Origin: Jannaschia sp. Os4
Lineage (GTDB): Bacteria; Pseudomonadota; Alphaproteobacteria; Rhodobacterales; Rhodobacteraceae
DNA length: 64,000 nucleotides
Assembly: GCF_016820245.1 (NCBI RefSeq)
Contig: NZ_JAFCAR010000003.1
Coordinates: forward strand, 205,001 to 269,000
Direction: 5' to 3'
Below the pieces are notes generated by a model. That model did not search any database, was not told where the DNA came from, and saw only the letters and a program-made list of their open reading frames with translations. This document shows positions 32,010 through 40,998 of this stretch, piece by piece. The number at the start of each line of letters is the position of its first letter. The stretch's first letter is position 1. The translations under genes were made by a program, and so were the position numbers.

Positions 32010-32788
32010 TCTACGCCGTCGGCGACATCCACGGGCACCCGGCCCAGCTGGACCGGGTGCTCGCGCTGATCGAAGCCGACGGCGGTCCCGACGCCGAGAT
32101 CGTGTTCCTCGGCGACTACGTGGATCGCGGCCCCGACGCGCGGGCCGTGATCGACCGGCTGGCGGCGGGCTGGGCCGAGGGACGCCCATGGACCTTCCTG
32201 CTGGGCAACCACGACCGCATGTTCCGCAGCGCCGTCACGGGCGGCCCCCTGCGCGATCCGGGCCTGCGCGAGGGGCTGACGTGGCTGCATCCCCGCCTCG
32301 GCGGTCGCGACACGCTGAAGTCCTACCTGCGCTGGCGCGACCGGCCCCGCGCGGGGCGGTGGGACGAGGAGGTGCCCGACGAGGCCGACCCGAGGCTCGC
32401 CAAGCTGCGCGCCGCGATGGCCGCCGCCGTGCCCGAGCGCCACCTCGCCTTCCTCGACGCGCTCGTCCCGATGCACCTCGCCGCCGACCACGCCTTCGTC
32501 CACGCGGGCATCCGTCCGGACGTGCCGCTCGGGGAGCAGGTCGAGGACGACCTCGTCTGGATCCGCGAGCCGTTCCTGTCGGACCCCACCGACCACGGGC
32601 GCCTGGTCGTGCACGGCCACACCCCCGTCGACCGGCCCGAGCACCGGGGCAACCGGCTGAACCTCGACACCGGCGCGGGCTACGGGCGCCCCGCCGCCGC
32701 CGCCGCCCTCGACGGACCGGAGGCGTGGCACCTCACGGAGGCGGGCCGCGTCCCCATCAGGCCGCCGGTGCGGCGCGCCCGCGCCTGA
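32006..32788 (+). CDS. Metallophosphoesterase, Ser/Thr phosphatase type
   Basis: 260 aa, PPP-family metallophosphatase with two-metal motifs 'GDIHGH' (7-12), 'GDYVDRG' (36-42), 'GNHD' near 71 and late His in 'VHAGI' and 'VHGHTP'. Family members of this small type act on phosphoproteins or, like ApaH/PrpE relatives, on dinucleoside polyphosphates. The substrate cannot be told. It overlaps the serA stop by 4 nt, so it is translated with the serine operon. Confidence 0.88.
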   Translation: MIYAVGDIHGHPAQLDRVLALIEADGGPDAEIVFLGDYVDRGPDARAVIDRLAAGWAEGRPWTFLLGNHDRMFRSAVTGGPLRDPGLREGLTWLHPRLGGRDTLKSYLRWRDRPRAGRWDEEVPDEADPRLAKLRAAMAAAVPERHLAFLDALVPMHLAADHAFVHAGIRPDVPLGEQVEDDLVWIREPFLSDPTDHGRLVVHGHTPVDRPEHRGNRLNLDTGAGYGRPAAAAALDGPEAWHLTEAGRVPIRPPVRRARA

Positions 32789-32861
32789 CGGCACGTCCCT
32801 CTTCCCCCGCCCCGCCGTTCCCCGAATACTCGGCCCGGACCCCAGACCCCGGAGCCGCCCC

Positions 32862-34037
32862 ATGGACGTCGTCATCCTCTCCGCCGCCCGCACCGCCATC
32901 GGCACCTTCGGCGGCAGCCTCGCCGCGAGCCCCCCGACGGCGCTCGCCGCCACGGCCGCGCGCGCGGCGCTGGGGCGGGCGGGCGTGGCCCCCGGGGAGG
33001 TCGGCACCACGGTCTTCGGCCACGTCATCAACACCGAGCCGCGCGACATGTACCTGTCCCGCGTCGCCGCGATGGAGGCGGGCGTCCCCGAGACGGTGCC
33101 CGCGATGAACGTGAACCGGCTCTGCGGCTCGGGCCTTCAGGCGGTGGTCTCCGGCGCGCAGGCGCTGGCCACGGGCGACGCCGAGGTCGCGCTGGTCGGC
33201 GGCGCCGAATGCATGTCCCGCTCGCCCCATGCCATCCAAGGGATGCGCTGGGGCTCCAAGATGGGCGACGCGCAGGTGATGGACATGATGCTGGGGGCGC
33301 TGAACTGCCCCTTCGGCACGGGGCACATGGGCGTGACGGCGGAGAACGTGGCCGCGCGCCACGGCGTGTCGCGGGCCGATCAGGACGCCTTCGCGCTGCG
33401 CAGCCAAGAGCGCGCGGCGCAGGCCATCGCCGAGGGCCGCTTCGCCGACCAGATCGTCCCCGTCACCGTGAGGCGCAAGCGCGAGGAGGTGGCCTTCGAC
33501 ACCGACGAGCATCCCAAGGCCACCTCGGCGGAGGCGCTCGCGGGGCTGCGCCCGGCCTTCCAGAAGGACGGCACCGTGACGGCGGGCAACGCGAGCGGGA
33601 TCAACGACGGGGCGGCGGCGCTGGTGCTGGCGACGGCGGAGCGCGCCGCGCGGGCGGGCTGGACGCCCCGCGCCCGGATCGTGGGATGGGGCCATGGCGG
33701 CGTGGCCCCCGACGTGATGGGCATGGGGCCGGTCCCGGCGGTGCGGCAGCTGATGGCGCGCACGGGGCTCGGGCCGGACGACTTCGACGTGGTCGAGTCG
33801 AACGAGGCCTTCGCCGCGCAGGCCGTCGCCGTGACGCGGGAACTGGGCCTCGACCCCGAGCGGGTGAACCCGAACGGCGGGGCCATCGCGCTGGGCCACC
33901 CGGTCGGGGCCACGGGCGCCATCATTCTGTGCAAGGCACTGCACGAGCTGGAGCGCGTCGGCGGCGCCCGCGCGCTGGCCACCATGTGCATCGGCGGCGG
34001 GCAGGGCATCGCGGTGGCCATCGAGCGCTTGACCTGA
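32862..34037 (+). CDS. bktB: Acetyl-CoA C-acyltransferase (BktB-like thiolase)
   Basis: 391 aa thiolase; joins acetyl-CoA with acyl-CoA, or cleaves 3-ketoacyl-CoA. 'VFGHVINTEPRDMYLSRVAA' near 51 is the BktB-subgroup signature, the acylated Cys is in 'NRLCGSGLQAV' near 86, and the C-terminal His and Cys lie in 'GGAIALGHPVGATG' and 'MCIGGGQG'. Length is normal. The next gene is rppH after 26 nt. A role in beta-oxidation or polyhydroxyalkanoate precursor supply is likely; the direction cannot be told. Confidence 0.9.
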   Translation: MDVVILSAARTAIGTFGGSLAASPPTALAATAARAALGRAGVAPGEVGTTVFGHVINTEPRDMYLSRVAAMEAGVPETVPAMNVNRLCGSGLQAVVSGAQALATGDAEVALVGGAECMSRSPHAIQGMRWGSKMGDAQVMDMMLGALNCPFGTGHMGVTAENVAARHGVSRADQDAFALRSQERAAQAIAEGRFADQIVPVTVRRKREEVAFDTDEHPKATSAEALAGLRPAFQKDGTVTAGNASGINDGAAALVLATAERAARAGWTPRARIVGWGHGGVAPDVMGMGPVPAVRQLMARTGLGPDDFDVVESNEAFAAQAVAVTRELGLDPERVNPNGGAIALGHPVGATGAIILCKALHELERVGGARALATMCIGGGQGIAVAIERLT

Positions 34038-34063
34038 GCGCGGCGCGGCCCCCCTGTGCCCCC

Positions 34064-34549
34064 ATGACACCCGACCAGATCGCCGCCCTCCCCTACCGCC
34101 CCTGCGTGGGCATCTGCCTGACGAACCCGGACGGGCGCGTCTGGACCGGCCAGCGGCTCGACCGCATGGGGCAGGCCCCCGCATGGCAGATGCCCCAAGG
34201 CGGCATCGACCCCGGCGAGGCGGTGATGGACGCCGCCTACCGCGAGCTGCACGAGGAGACCGGCCTCGCCCGCGGGGCGGTGGCCTTCGTCGCGCAGCTC
34301 CCCGAGCCGGTGCCCTACGACCTGCCCGCCGAGCTGGTCCCCAAGCTCTGGAAGGGCCGCTACCGGGGCCAGATGCAGGACTGGGTGCGGCTCTCCTACG
34401 ACGGCCCGGACGCGGCGGTGGACCTCGACGCGCACGAGCGGGAGTTCTCGGAATGGCGCTGGTCGGAGCCGCGGGCCGTGCTCGACGGCATCGTCCCGTT
34501 CAAGCGCGACGTCTACGCGGCGGTGCTCGGCGGCTTCGGGCTGCTGTGA
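34064..34549 (+). CDS. rppH: RNA pyrophosphohydrolase
   Basis: 161 aa Nudix hydrolase that removes 5' pyrophosphate from mRNA and starts RNase E-dependent decay. The Nudix box runs from 'GGIDPGEAVMDAAYRELHEE' (near 46-65) with all key Gly, Arg and Glu present. Start 'MTPDQIAALPYRPCVGICL' and late 'EWRWSEP' match alphaproteobacterial RppH. The next gene starts at GTGA over its stop. Confidence 0.95.
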   Translation: MTPDQIAALPYRPCVGICLTNPDGRVWTGQRLDRMGQAPAWQMPQGGIDPGEAVMDAAYRELHEETGLARGAVAFVAQLPEPVPYDLPAELVPKLWKGRYRGQMQDWVRLSYDGPDAAVDLDAHEREFSEWRWSEPRAVLDGIVPFKRDVYAAVLGGFGLL

Positions 34550-35007
34550 GGGCGCTCGTCCTCCTCCTCGCCCTCGCGGCCCAGCCGGCGCACGCCCTCT
34601 CCTGCCTGCGCCCGGAGCCGGCCCGCACCTTCGCGGAGGCGGACGCGTCGCCCGCGGGGTATCGCATCGCGCGGGGCACGCTGGCGCCGCCGGAGGGCTG
34701 GACCGCGCCCGCGTCCGAGGATCCCGGCGCGCCGGATCGGCGCGGCTACGCGGTCGAGGCGACCGGCGCGCTCCGCTTCGCCACGCGCGACGGGTGGTCC
34801 GCGCCCCGCCCGGTGCGCGTGACGATCGAGGTCGGGTGCGTCGCCCACTGGTGCGGCGCGCCGCCGGCGGGGGAGGCGGTGCTGTTCCTGCGGGACGCGG
34901 GCGGGACGCTCGTGCTGGACGAGGCCGCCTGCCCGATGTGGTCCTTCCCCGCCACGCCGGAGGTGCTGGCCGAGCTGCGCCGCTGCGTCCGAGGGGCCTG
35001 CGGCTAG
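34546..35007 (+). CDS. Small secreted Cys-rich protein, function unknown
   Basis: 153 aa, GTG start overlapping the rppH stop. Signal peptide 'MRALVLLLALAAQPAHA' with cleavage near residue 17. The mature part begins 'LSCLRPEPARTF' and has seven Cys, several in pairs ('VGCVAHWCGAPP', 'AACPMW', 'RRCVRGACG'), which suggests disulfides in the periplasm. 'VEVTIEVGCVAHWCG'-like segments also appear in other short rhodobacteral proteins of unknown task. It is coupled to rppH; no functional link is evident. Confidence 0.78.
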   Translation: MRALVLLLALAAQPAHALSCLRPEPARTFAEADASPAGYRIARGTLAPPEGWTAPASEDPGAPDRRGYAVEATGALRFATRDGWSAPRPVRVTIEVGCVAHWCGAPPAGEAVLFLRDAGGTLVLDEAACPMWSFPATPEVLAELRRCVRGACG

Positions 35008-35034
35008 GCCGGCCCGGCGCGGGGGGGGGTAGCG

Positions 35035-35826
35035 CTACCCGCGCAGCCGGTCCCACGCCGCAGAGGCCGCGAAGGCCCCCGTCGCGGCGCAGACCATCGC
35101 GGGCCCCGTGGGCACGTCCCACGCCCACGACCCCCACAGCCCCGCGAGCGCCGCGGTCGCGCCGATCCCCATCGCCACCGCCACCATCCGCTCGGGCGTC
35201 CCCGCCCACGGGCGCGCGGCGGCGGCGGGCACCACCATGAGCGCGGCGATCAGCAGCGCGCCCACCACCTCGATCCCCACCGCGATCACCACGGCGAGGG
35301 CCAAGGTCAGGGCCGCCCGCTCCCGGTCGGGGTCCACGCCCGACGCGCGCGCGAGGTCGTCGCCCAAGGTCGCCACGAGGATGCGGTCCCAGCGCCACCA
35401 GAGCAGCGCGCCGACCACCGCCGCCCCGCCCCAGATCACCGCGAGGTCGCCGCGCGACACCGCCAGCACGTCGCCGAGGAGCACGGCCTCCGGATCCACC
35501 CGGACGCCCACGAGCGAGATCGCGACGAGCCCCACCGCCAAGGCGCCGTGGGACAGCACGGCCAGCGCCGTGTCCGCCGCCCAGCCCCGCTCGGACAGCC
35601 ACGCCACCCCCGCCCCCATCGCCAAGGCCGCGAGGAGCGCGCCCCAGACCGGGGCCACCGCGAGGGTCAGCGCGCCCGCCACCCCGAGGATCGCCGCGTG
35701 CGCCGTGGCGTCCCCGAAGAACGCCATCCGCCGCCACGCGACGACGCAGCCCAAGGGCGCGGCCGCGAGCGCGACCCCGACCCCCGCGAGCGCCGCGCGG
35801 ACCAAGAAGCTGCCGAGCGGGTCCAT
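35035..35826 (-). CDS. znuB: Zinc ABC transporter permease
   Basis: 263 aa with about eight hydrophobic segments, ABC-3 family permease of high-affinity zinc uptake. 'PLGCVVAWRRMAFFGDATAHAA' region near 25-46 is the conserved coupling area, and 'GIEVVGALLIAALMVVPAAAA' near 195 the second. Its ATG overlaps the znuC stop by one base (TGATG). Works with ZnuC and the periplasmic ZnuA coded divergently. Confidence 0.94.
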   Translation of the reverse strand: MDPLGSFLVRAALAGVGVALAAAPLGCVVAWRRMAFFGDATAHAAILGVAGALTLAVAPVWGALLAALAMGAGVAWLSERGWAADTALAVLSHGALAVGLVAISLVGVRVDPEAVLLGDVLAVSRGDLAVIWGGAAVVGALLWWRWDRILVATLGDDLARASGVDPDRERAALTLALAVVIAVGIEVVGALLIAALMVVPAAAARPWAGTPERMVAVAMGIGATAALAGLWGSWAWDVPTGPAMVCAATGAFAASAAWDRLRG

Positions 35827-36536
35827 CAGTGGTGGTGCTCGTGCGTGTGCTGGTGGCGGTAGAGGGCCAGCGCGCCCGCCGTGCCGGTGCCGAACAGCGC
35901 GCGCCATTCGGGGGCGTCGACGATCTGGTTCGGCGTCCCCTCGCAGCAGACGTGCCCGTTCAGGCAGACCACGCGGTCCGAGGCGGCCATGACGACGTGC
36001 AGCTCGTGGCTGACCATCAGGACGCCGCAGCCGGTCTCCCGCCGCACGGCCTCGATCCGCTTGTAGAACGCCGCCGAGCCGGGCTGGTCGAGGCCCTGCG
36101 TCGCCTCGTCCAGCAGGAGCAGGTCCGGCGCCTCCATCAGCGCGCGCGCCAGCGCCACGCGCTGGAGCTGCCCGCCCGAGAGCGCCGTCATCTGCCGCTC
36201 GGCGAGGTCGGCCGCCCCCGCCTCCTCCAAGGCGCGGCCGGCGTCGCCACCGCGCTTGGGCAGCGACAGGAAGCGCCGCACCGTGAGCGGCAGCGACGGG
36301 TCCAGCGGCATCTTCTGCGGGACGTAGCCGATGCGCAGCCCGTCGGCGCGCCGCACGGTGCCCGCGTCCGGCGTCACCGCGCCGATGATCGCGCGCAGCA
36401 GCGTCGACTTGCCCGACCCGTTCGGCCCCACGATCGTGACGATCTCGCCCGGCGCCACCGAGAGCGACACGTCGTGCAGCACGCGGGTCCCGCCGTGCCG
36501 CACCGCCAGCCGCTCGATCTCGACCAGCGGCGTCAC
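35826..36536 (-). CDS. znuC: Zinc ABC transporter ATP-binding protein
   Basis: 236 aa ATPase. Walker A 'GPNGSGKSTLL' near 38, signature 'LSGGQLQRVALARAL' near 119, Walker B 'LLLLDEATQGLD' near 139, switch His in 'MVSHELHVV'. The tail 'YRHQHTHEHHH' is a metal-binding His cluster, common in ZnuC. Start overlaps the zur stop (ATGA), so zur-znuC-znuB is one operon controlled by its own repressor. Confidence 0.95.
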   Translation of the reverse strand: MTPLVEIERLAVRHGGTRVLHDVSLSVAPGEIVTIVGPNGSGKSTLLRAIIGAVTPDAGTVRRADGLRIGYVPQKMPLDPSLPLTVRRFLSLPKRGGDAGRALEEAGAADLAERQMTALSGGQLQRVALARALMEAPDLLLLDEATQGLDQPGSAAFYKRIEAVRRETGCGVLMVSHELHVVMAASDRVVCLNGHVCCEGTPNQIVDAPEWRALFGTGTAGALALYRHQHTHEHHH

Positions 36537-37012
36537 GTGCCCTCGCGGCGGCAGGCGGGGCAGAGGCCCTCGGCCTCGACGATGGCGCGCTCCACGGCGA
36601 AGCCCTCCAGCCGGGCCGTCCGGTCGAGGCCGGCGGGGGCGTCGGCCTCGGACACGGCGGCGCAGGAGCGGCAGATCAGGAATGCGGGGTCGGCGCAGTC
36701 GGGGCGGGCGCAGGCGACGAAGGCGTTCAGCTTCTCGATGCGGTGGGCGAAGCCGTGCCGCACGAGGAAGTCGAGCGCGCGGTAGGCGATGGGGGGCTGG
36801 TAGCCCAAGCCCTCCTCCTTCAGCCGCGCGAGGACGTCGTAGGCGCCCATGGCCCGATGGGATTCGAGAAGCATCTCCAGGACCCGGCGGCGCACGGGTG
36901 TCATCCGCAGCTTGCGCGCCGCGATGCGGGCCTCGACGGCCTCCATGACCGCCTCGATGCAGGCGTCGTGGTCGTGCCGGTGGAAGCCGGAGGGGGGGTA
37001 GAAGGTCTCCAT
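36533..37012 (-). CDS. zur: Zinc uptake regulator, Fur family
   Basis: 159 aa. Winged helix region 'LRMTPVRRRVLEMLLESHR' near 35-53 and 'QPPIAYRALDFLVRHGFAHR' near 72-91. Structural zinc Cys pairs 'CARPDC', 'CRSC' and 'CPACR', and an N-terminal 'HRHDHD'. With zinc bound it should repress the zinc genes. Two palindromes in the 63-bp gap to znuA are its likely operators. Confidence 0.94.
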   Translation of the reverse strand: METFYPPSGFHRHDHDACIEAVMEAVEARIAARKLRMTPVRRRVLEMLLESHRAMGAYDVLARLKEEGLGYQPPIAYRALDFLVRHGFAHRIEKLNAFVACARPDCADPAFLICRSCAAVSEADAPAGLDRTARLEGFAVERAIVEAEGLCPACRREGT

Positions 37013-37020
37013 GGGGACTT

Positions 37021-37066
37021 GTTACTATGTAACGGGGCGGCTAGCAACGTGGCGTTACAACATAAC
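37021..37066. promoter_or_regulatory. Two Zur boxes in the zur/znuA divergent promoter
   Basis: 'gttac-tat-gtaac' (37021-37033) is a perfect inverted repeat and 'gttac-aac-ataac' (37054-37066) a near-perfect one. Both fit the alphaproteobacterial Zur pattern of GTTAT-like half-sites. They lie 33 bp apart centre to centre, about three helix turns, one near each start. Confidence 0.75.
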
Positions 37067-37075
37067 AGGTCCGTC

Positions 37076-37987
37076 ATGCGCCTCGCCCCTCTCGCCCTGA
37101 TTCCCTTCGCGACCGCGGCATCCGCCGAGGCGCCCCGCGTCGTCGTCGACGTGGCCCCGGTCCACTCGCTCGTCGCGCAGGTGATGGCGGGGGTGGGCGC
37201 GCCCGAGCTGCTGCTCGACGGCAGCGTCTCGCCCCACGGCTGGTCCATGCGCCCCGCGCAGGCCGCGCTGCTCGAGTCGGCGGGCGTCGTGGTCTGGACC
37301 GGGCCGGGCCTGACCCCGGCGCTGGAGGACGCGGTCGGGACGCTGGCGCCGGATGCCGCGTCGGTCGAGCTGGTCGCCGGGGAGGGGCACGAGGATCACG
37401 AAGACCACGACCACGATCACGGCGAGGAGGAGGCCGGCCACGACGATCACGCGGAGGGGGAGCACGACCACCACGCGCACGCGGCGGACATCCACTTCTG
37501 GCTCGACCCCATCGAGTCCGCAGAGAAGGTGGCCGCGATCGCCGCCGCCTTGGCCGAGGCCGACCCGACCAACGCGGCGGCCTACGCGGCGAACGCCGAG
37601 GCCGCCGCCGCCGACCTGACGGCGCTGGACCGGGAGATGGCGGTCGCGCTGGCCCCGTTGCGCGGGATGGCGTGGGTGACGGCGCACGACGCGTGGGCGC
37701 CGCTGGTCGTGCGCTACGGGCTGGAGGAGCCGGCGGCGATCCACGTGAGCGCCACGGGCGATCCGGGCGCCGCGCGGATGGCGGAACTGCGCGAGGTGGC
37801 CGCGGGCGCGGCCTGCGCGGTCACGGAGCCGCAGGAGCCGGCGCGCCTGATGGAGACGGTGCTCGAGGGGACCGAGGTGGTGCAGGTCGTGGCCGATCCG
37901 CTGGGCGCGGACGTGCCGGTCGGGCCGGGGCACCACGCGGCGACGCTGCGCGCGGTGGCGGCGGCGCTGGCGGGCTGCGTCGAGTAG
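37076..37987 (+). CDS. znuA: Zinc ABC transporter substrate-binding protein
   Basis: 303 aa periplasmic zinc-binding protein. Signal peptide 'MRLAPLALIPFATAASA', then 'VVVDVAPVHSLVAQVMAGVG' with the first zinc His. A His/Asp/Glu-rich loop at about 100-135 ('HEDHEDHDHDHGEEEAGHDD') probably helps collect or sense zinc, followed by 'DIHFWLDP' and 'VTAHDAW' with further ligand His. Divergent from zur-znuC-znuB and sharing its Zur boxes. Confidence 0.95.
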   Translation: MRLAPLALIPFATAASAEAPRVVVDVAPVHSLVAQVMAGVGAPELLLDGSVSPHGWSMRPAQAALLESAGVVVWTGPGLTPALEDAVGTLAPDAASVELVAGEGHEDHEDHDHDHGEEEAGHDDHAEGEHDHHAHAADIHFWLDPIESAEKVAAIAAALAEADPTNAAAYAANAEAAAADLTALDREMAVALAPLRGMAWVTAHDAWAPLVVRYGLEEPAAIHVSATGDPGAARMAELREVAAGAACAVTEPQEPARLMETVLEGTEVVQVVADPLGADVPVGPGHHAATLRAVAAALAGCVE

Positions 37988-37991
37988 GGCG

Positions 37992-39038
37992 TCAGGGGGC
38001 GAAGCCCTCGAAAGCCGCGACCACCGCGTCGAGCGCCGCGTCGTCCACGTCGCGGTGCAGGACGAGGCGCATCTTGGCCCCCGGCGAGACGGTGATGCCC
38101 GCGTCCGCGAGATGCGCGGCGAGGGCGTCGGCATGGGACGGGTCGCGCAGGGCGAGCCAGACCATGTTGCTCTCGCCGTCCTCGACCTCGGCCCACGGCA
38201 GGGCGCGGAGGGCGGCGCGCAGGCGTTCGGCGCGGGCGCGGTCCGACGCCAGCCCGGCGAGGTTGTGGTCGAGCGCGTGGAGGCCGGCGGCGGCGATCAC
38301 GCCCGCCTGCCGCATCCCGCCACCGAGCATCTTGCGCCAGCGCCGCGCCTTGGACACGAGGTCCGCCGGACCGGACAGGACCGCGCCGGCCGGGCCGCCG
38401 AGGCCCTTGGACAGGCAGATCGTGACCGTGTCGAACCCTTCGGCCACGCGGGCGGGCGGGACGCCCAGCGCCTCGGCCGCGTTGAACAGGCGGGAGCCGT
38501 CGAGATGCGTCGAGAGGCCCGCGTCGCGGGCGGCGGCGAGCGCGGCGCCCTGGGTGTCCAAGGGGACGGCGCGGCCGTTGTGGGTGTTCTCCAGCACGAG
38601 CAGGCGGGTGACGGCGAAGTGGCTGTCGTCCTCCTTGACCGCCGCCGCGACGTCGGTCGCCGAGAGGCCCCCGTCGGGCCGGACGGACAGGTCGTGGAAC
38701 ACCAGCCCGCCGAGGACGCTGCCGCCCCCGGCCTCGTACTTGCGGACGTGGTAGTCGTGGCCCGTCAGCACCTCCTCGCCCCGCGCGCAGTGCGACAGGA
38801 GCGCGGCGAGGTTGGACTGGGTGGCGGTGGGGAACATGACCGCCGCCGCCTTGCCCAAGGTCCCGGCCACCCGCTCCTCCAGCGCGGCGATGGTGGGATC
38901 CTCGCCGTAGACGTCGTCGCCCACCTCGGCGGCGGCCATCGCGGCGCGCATCGCGGCATCGGGGCGGGTCACCGTGTCGGAGCGGAGGTCGGCGATCGTG
39001 CCGTTCGTGCGGGCGGTCTGGCGGATCGGGTAGGTCAT
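37992..39038 (-). CDS. ltaE: Low-specificity threonine aldolase
   Basis: 348 aa PLP enzyme; splits L-threonine or allo-threonine to glycine and acetaldehyde. 'ADLRSDTVTRPDAAMRAAM' near 16-34, 'VYGEDPTIAALEERVA' near 43, 'HLDGSRLFNAAEALG' near 165 and the PLP Lys in 'CLSKGLGGPAGA' near 195. Length normal. Convergent with znuA, only 4 nt between the stops. Confidence 0.93.
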   Translation of the reverse strand: MTYPIRQTARTNGTIADLRSDTVTRPDAAMRAAMAAAEVGDDVYGEDPTIAALEERVAGTLGKAAAVMFPTATQSNLAALLSHCARGEEVLTGHDYHVRKYEAGGGSVLGGLVFHDLSVRPDGGLSATDVAAAVKEDDSHFAVTRLLVLENTHNGRAVPLDTQGAALAAARDAGLSTHLDGSRLFNAAEALGVPPARVAEGFDTVTICLSKGLGGPAGAVLSGPADLVSKARRWRKMLGGGMRQAGVIAAAGLHALDHNLAGLASDRARAERLRAALRALPWAEVEDGESNMVWLALRDPSHADALAAHLADAGITVSPGAKMRLVLHRDVDDAALDAVVAAFEGFAP

Positions 39039-39144
39039 GGGGGCGGGTCCGTTGGCGCGGGGGTCGCGGAACCCTAGGTCGGGGGAGGCGGGCTGCCAAG
39101 CAACCCGCCGTGCCGTGCCGCGTTGGCCCAAGGAAGGGAAGCCG

Positions 39145-39834
39145 ATGCCCCAATCCCGACTGGAGACCGCGTTCTGGACCGCCGCGGCCGCCGCGCTGCT
39201 GGCGCTGGCGGTCCTGGGGTGGTGGGCGTGGGCCGCCGTGGCGGCGGCCTGCCTCGCGCTGACGGCGCTGCTGCCCGCGTTCACCGCCGTGTCGGGGCTG
39301 CGCTTCCCGGTGCGCCTGACGGTGGGGGTGGCGGCGTTCTGCGCGGGCGCGCTGCTGTTCGGGGAACTCGGCGACGGCTACGAGATGGTGCCGTGGTGGG
39401 ACATGGCGCTGCACGTCGTGTCGATGGCCGCGCTCGCGGTGGTGGGGACGGCGCTGGCGCTGCTGCCCACCGGGGGCGCGCGGCCCCGGACGCCGGTCTG
39501 GGTGCTGGCGACGCTGGCCTTCGGCTTCGCGATGATGGTGGGCGCGCTGTGGGAGGTGATGGAGTTCGGGCTGGACGCGGCCTTCGGGTTCGAGACGCAG
39601 GACACCGGGCTGGACGACACGATGTGGGACGTGATCGCCAACGCGGTCGGCGCGCTCTGGGGCGCGGCGGCCGGTGCGGTGGCGCTGGTGCGGGGGCGGG
39701 GCTGGGTGCCGGGGGGGCTTCTGCTGGACTGGATCGCGCTGAACCCGGTGCTCTACCCGCTGTGGTCAGGCCCGTTCGAGGCGGGCCGCCGCCCGCTCCC
39801 CGGCGAGGACCGCGCCCTCCAGCGTGGCGGGTAG
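39145..39834 (+). CDS. DUF2238/YjdF-like membrane protein
   Basis: 229 aa with about six hydrophobic segments. Signature blocks 'WWDMALHVVSMAALAVVG' near 92 and 'GALWEVMEFGLDAAFG' near 133, then 'DTMWDVIANAVGALWGA' near 155. These His, Glu and Asp inside the membrane are typical for the family, whose function is unknown. Start at ATG 39145 with 'aaggaa' nearby. Its 3' end overlaps the convergent hpnE gene by 69 nt, an unusually long convergent overlap. Confidence 0.85.
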   Translation: MPQSRLETAFWTAAAAALLALAVLGWWAWAAVAAACLALTALLPAFTAVSGLRFPVRLTVGVAAFCAGALLFGELGDGYEMVPWWDMALHVVSMAALAVVGTALALLPTGGARPRTPVWVLATLAFGFAMMVGALWEVMEFGLDAAFGFETQDTGLDDTMWDVIANAVGALWGAAAGAVALVRGRGWVPGGLLLDWIALNPVLYPLWSGPFEAGRRPLPGEDRALQRGG

Positions 39835-40998
39835 CCCCGTCGCGGCGTGATCGCCCGCGAGGGCGAGGTTGGGCCACTTGGTGCCCGGGCCGGTGCGGGT
39901 GCGGATGGCCTGCGGGGACTGGTCGAAGGTCGCGTTCTTCTCCTTGATGAGCCGGGCCGTGGGCATGGCGTCGGGGACCGCCGCGCCGTGGGCGCGGGCC
40001 GCGGCGGCGACGTCCCGCCAGAGGGTCTCGAGGGCCGCCTCGCGGGTGGCGGGCAGGCCCGCGCTCTCGGCGGCGGAGACGGTGACGGAGACGACGTCGC
40101 CGCGCCGGAACAGCCAGTGGGAGGTGCCGCCCAGCAGGGCGAGGATCGGGGGTAGCCCGCTGTCGGGCAGGAGGAAGTGCGCGTTGGCGATGGTCTTGCC
40201 CGCCGGCGGGGCGTCGTGGCCGAGCAGCTGCGCGGCGTGGTGGGACGGGGTGGCGAGGACGGCGACGTCCGTGGGGCCGAGATCGACGGGGCCGTCGCGG
40301 GTCTCGATGCGCGCGAGGCGGTCGGCGCCGTGGAGCGCCGTGACGGGGGTGCGGAGGCGGAGGTCCGCGCCGCGCGCGGCGAGGAGGTCGAGGGCGGGGT
40401 CGATCAGCGCGGGGCCGAGGCCGTCGGGGGCGAGGACCGGGCGGCTGTGCCGCGCCCCGCGCGCGAAGGAGCGGAGCATGGTGCGGGCGAGGAGCCGGGC
40501 GCTGCCGTCCTGCGGATCCTCGTTGAGGACGGCGCGGGTCATGGGATCCCAGAAGGCGCGCCAGAGCGGGCCGCGGTCGGGGATGGCCTGCGCCACGGTG
40601 CCCGGATGGCCGAGGGCGCGGGCGATCTGGAGGCCCAGCCTCGCCAGCGAGGTGCCGGGGGGGCGGGCCTCCGCGGCGGCGGCCCCGAGCGGCCCCCTGC
40701 CGGGCCGGATGGTCCAGCGGTCGCCGGAGGCGAGGTCGAGGAAGGGGAAGGCGGCATCGCCCGTGCGCAGCCCGTCCGCCCCGCCGATGCGCTCGGCCCA
40801 CGCGAGGACGCGGGCGTTGGCCGACAGGATCAGGTGGTTGCCGTTGTCGATCACCCGGCCCAGCCGCTCGTCGCGGTAGGAGCGGCAGCGCCCGCCGGCC
40901 TTGGGCGACGCCTCCAGCAGCGTGACGGGGCGGGTGCGGGACAGGGCCTCCGCGGCGACGAGGCCGGACAGGCCCGCGCCGATGACGTATGCCCTCAC
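39766..40998 (-). CDS. hpnE: HpnE, squalene-forming FAD oxidoreductase
   Basis: 410 aa amine-oxidase fold. In the HpnC-D-E route, HpnE reduces hydroxysqualene to squalene. FAD motif 'AYVIGAGLSGLVAAEAL' (3-19) and 'GGRCRSYRDERLGRVIDNGNH' (split near 35-55), then 'NEDPQDGSARL' near 153, and the closing 'ALAGDHAATGLPATLEGAVL'. GTG start overlapping the hpnD stop (GTGA). It is last of hpnC-hpnD-hpnE, divergent from the carotenoid desaturase operon, which points to squalene as feedstock for C30 carotenoids. Confidence 0.92.
   Translation of the reverse strand: MRAYVIGAGLSGLVAAEALSRTRPVTLLEASPKAGGRCRSYRDERLGRVIDNGNHLILSANARVLAWAERIGGADGLRTGDAAFPFLDLASGDRWTIRPGRGPLGAAAAEARPPGTSLARLGLQIARALGHPGTVAQAIPDRGPLWRAFWDPMTRAVLNEDPQDGSARLLARTMLRSFARGARHSRPVLAPDGLGPALIDPALDLLAARGADLRLRTPVTALHGADRLARIETRDGPVDLGPTDVAVLATPSHHAAQLLGHDAPPAGKTIANAHFLLPDSGLPPILALLGGTSHWLFRRGDVVSVTVSAAESAGLPATREAALETLWRDVAAAARAHGAAVPDAMPTARLIKEKNATFDQSPQAIRTRTGPGTKWPNLALAGDHAATGLPATLEGAVLAGERAAARLERA

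Noticed and set aside
28212-32189. A minus-strand open frame of more than 1300 codons running through serC and serA
   Set aside because: Only its first-quarter C-terminal part is serB. The rest lies opposite well-conserved serC and serA and has the His/Gly/Arg/Val bias of a GC-rich shadow frame.
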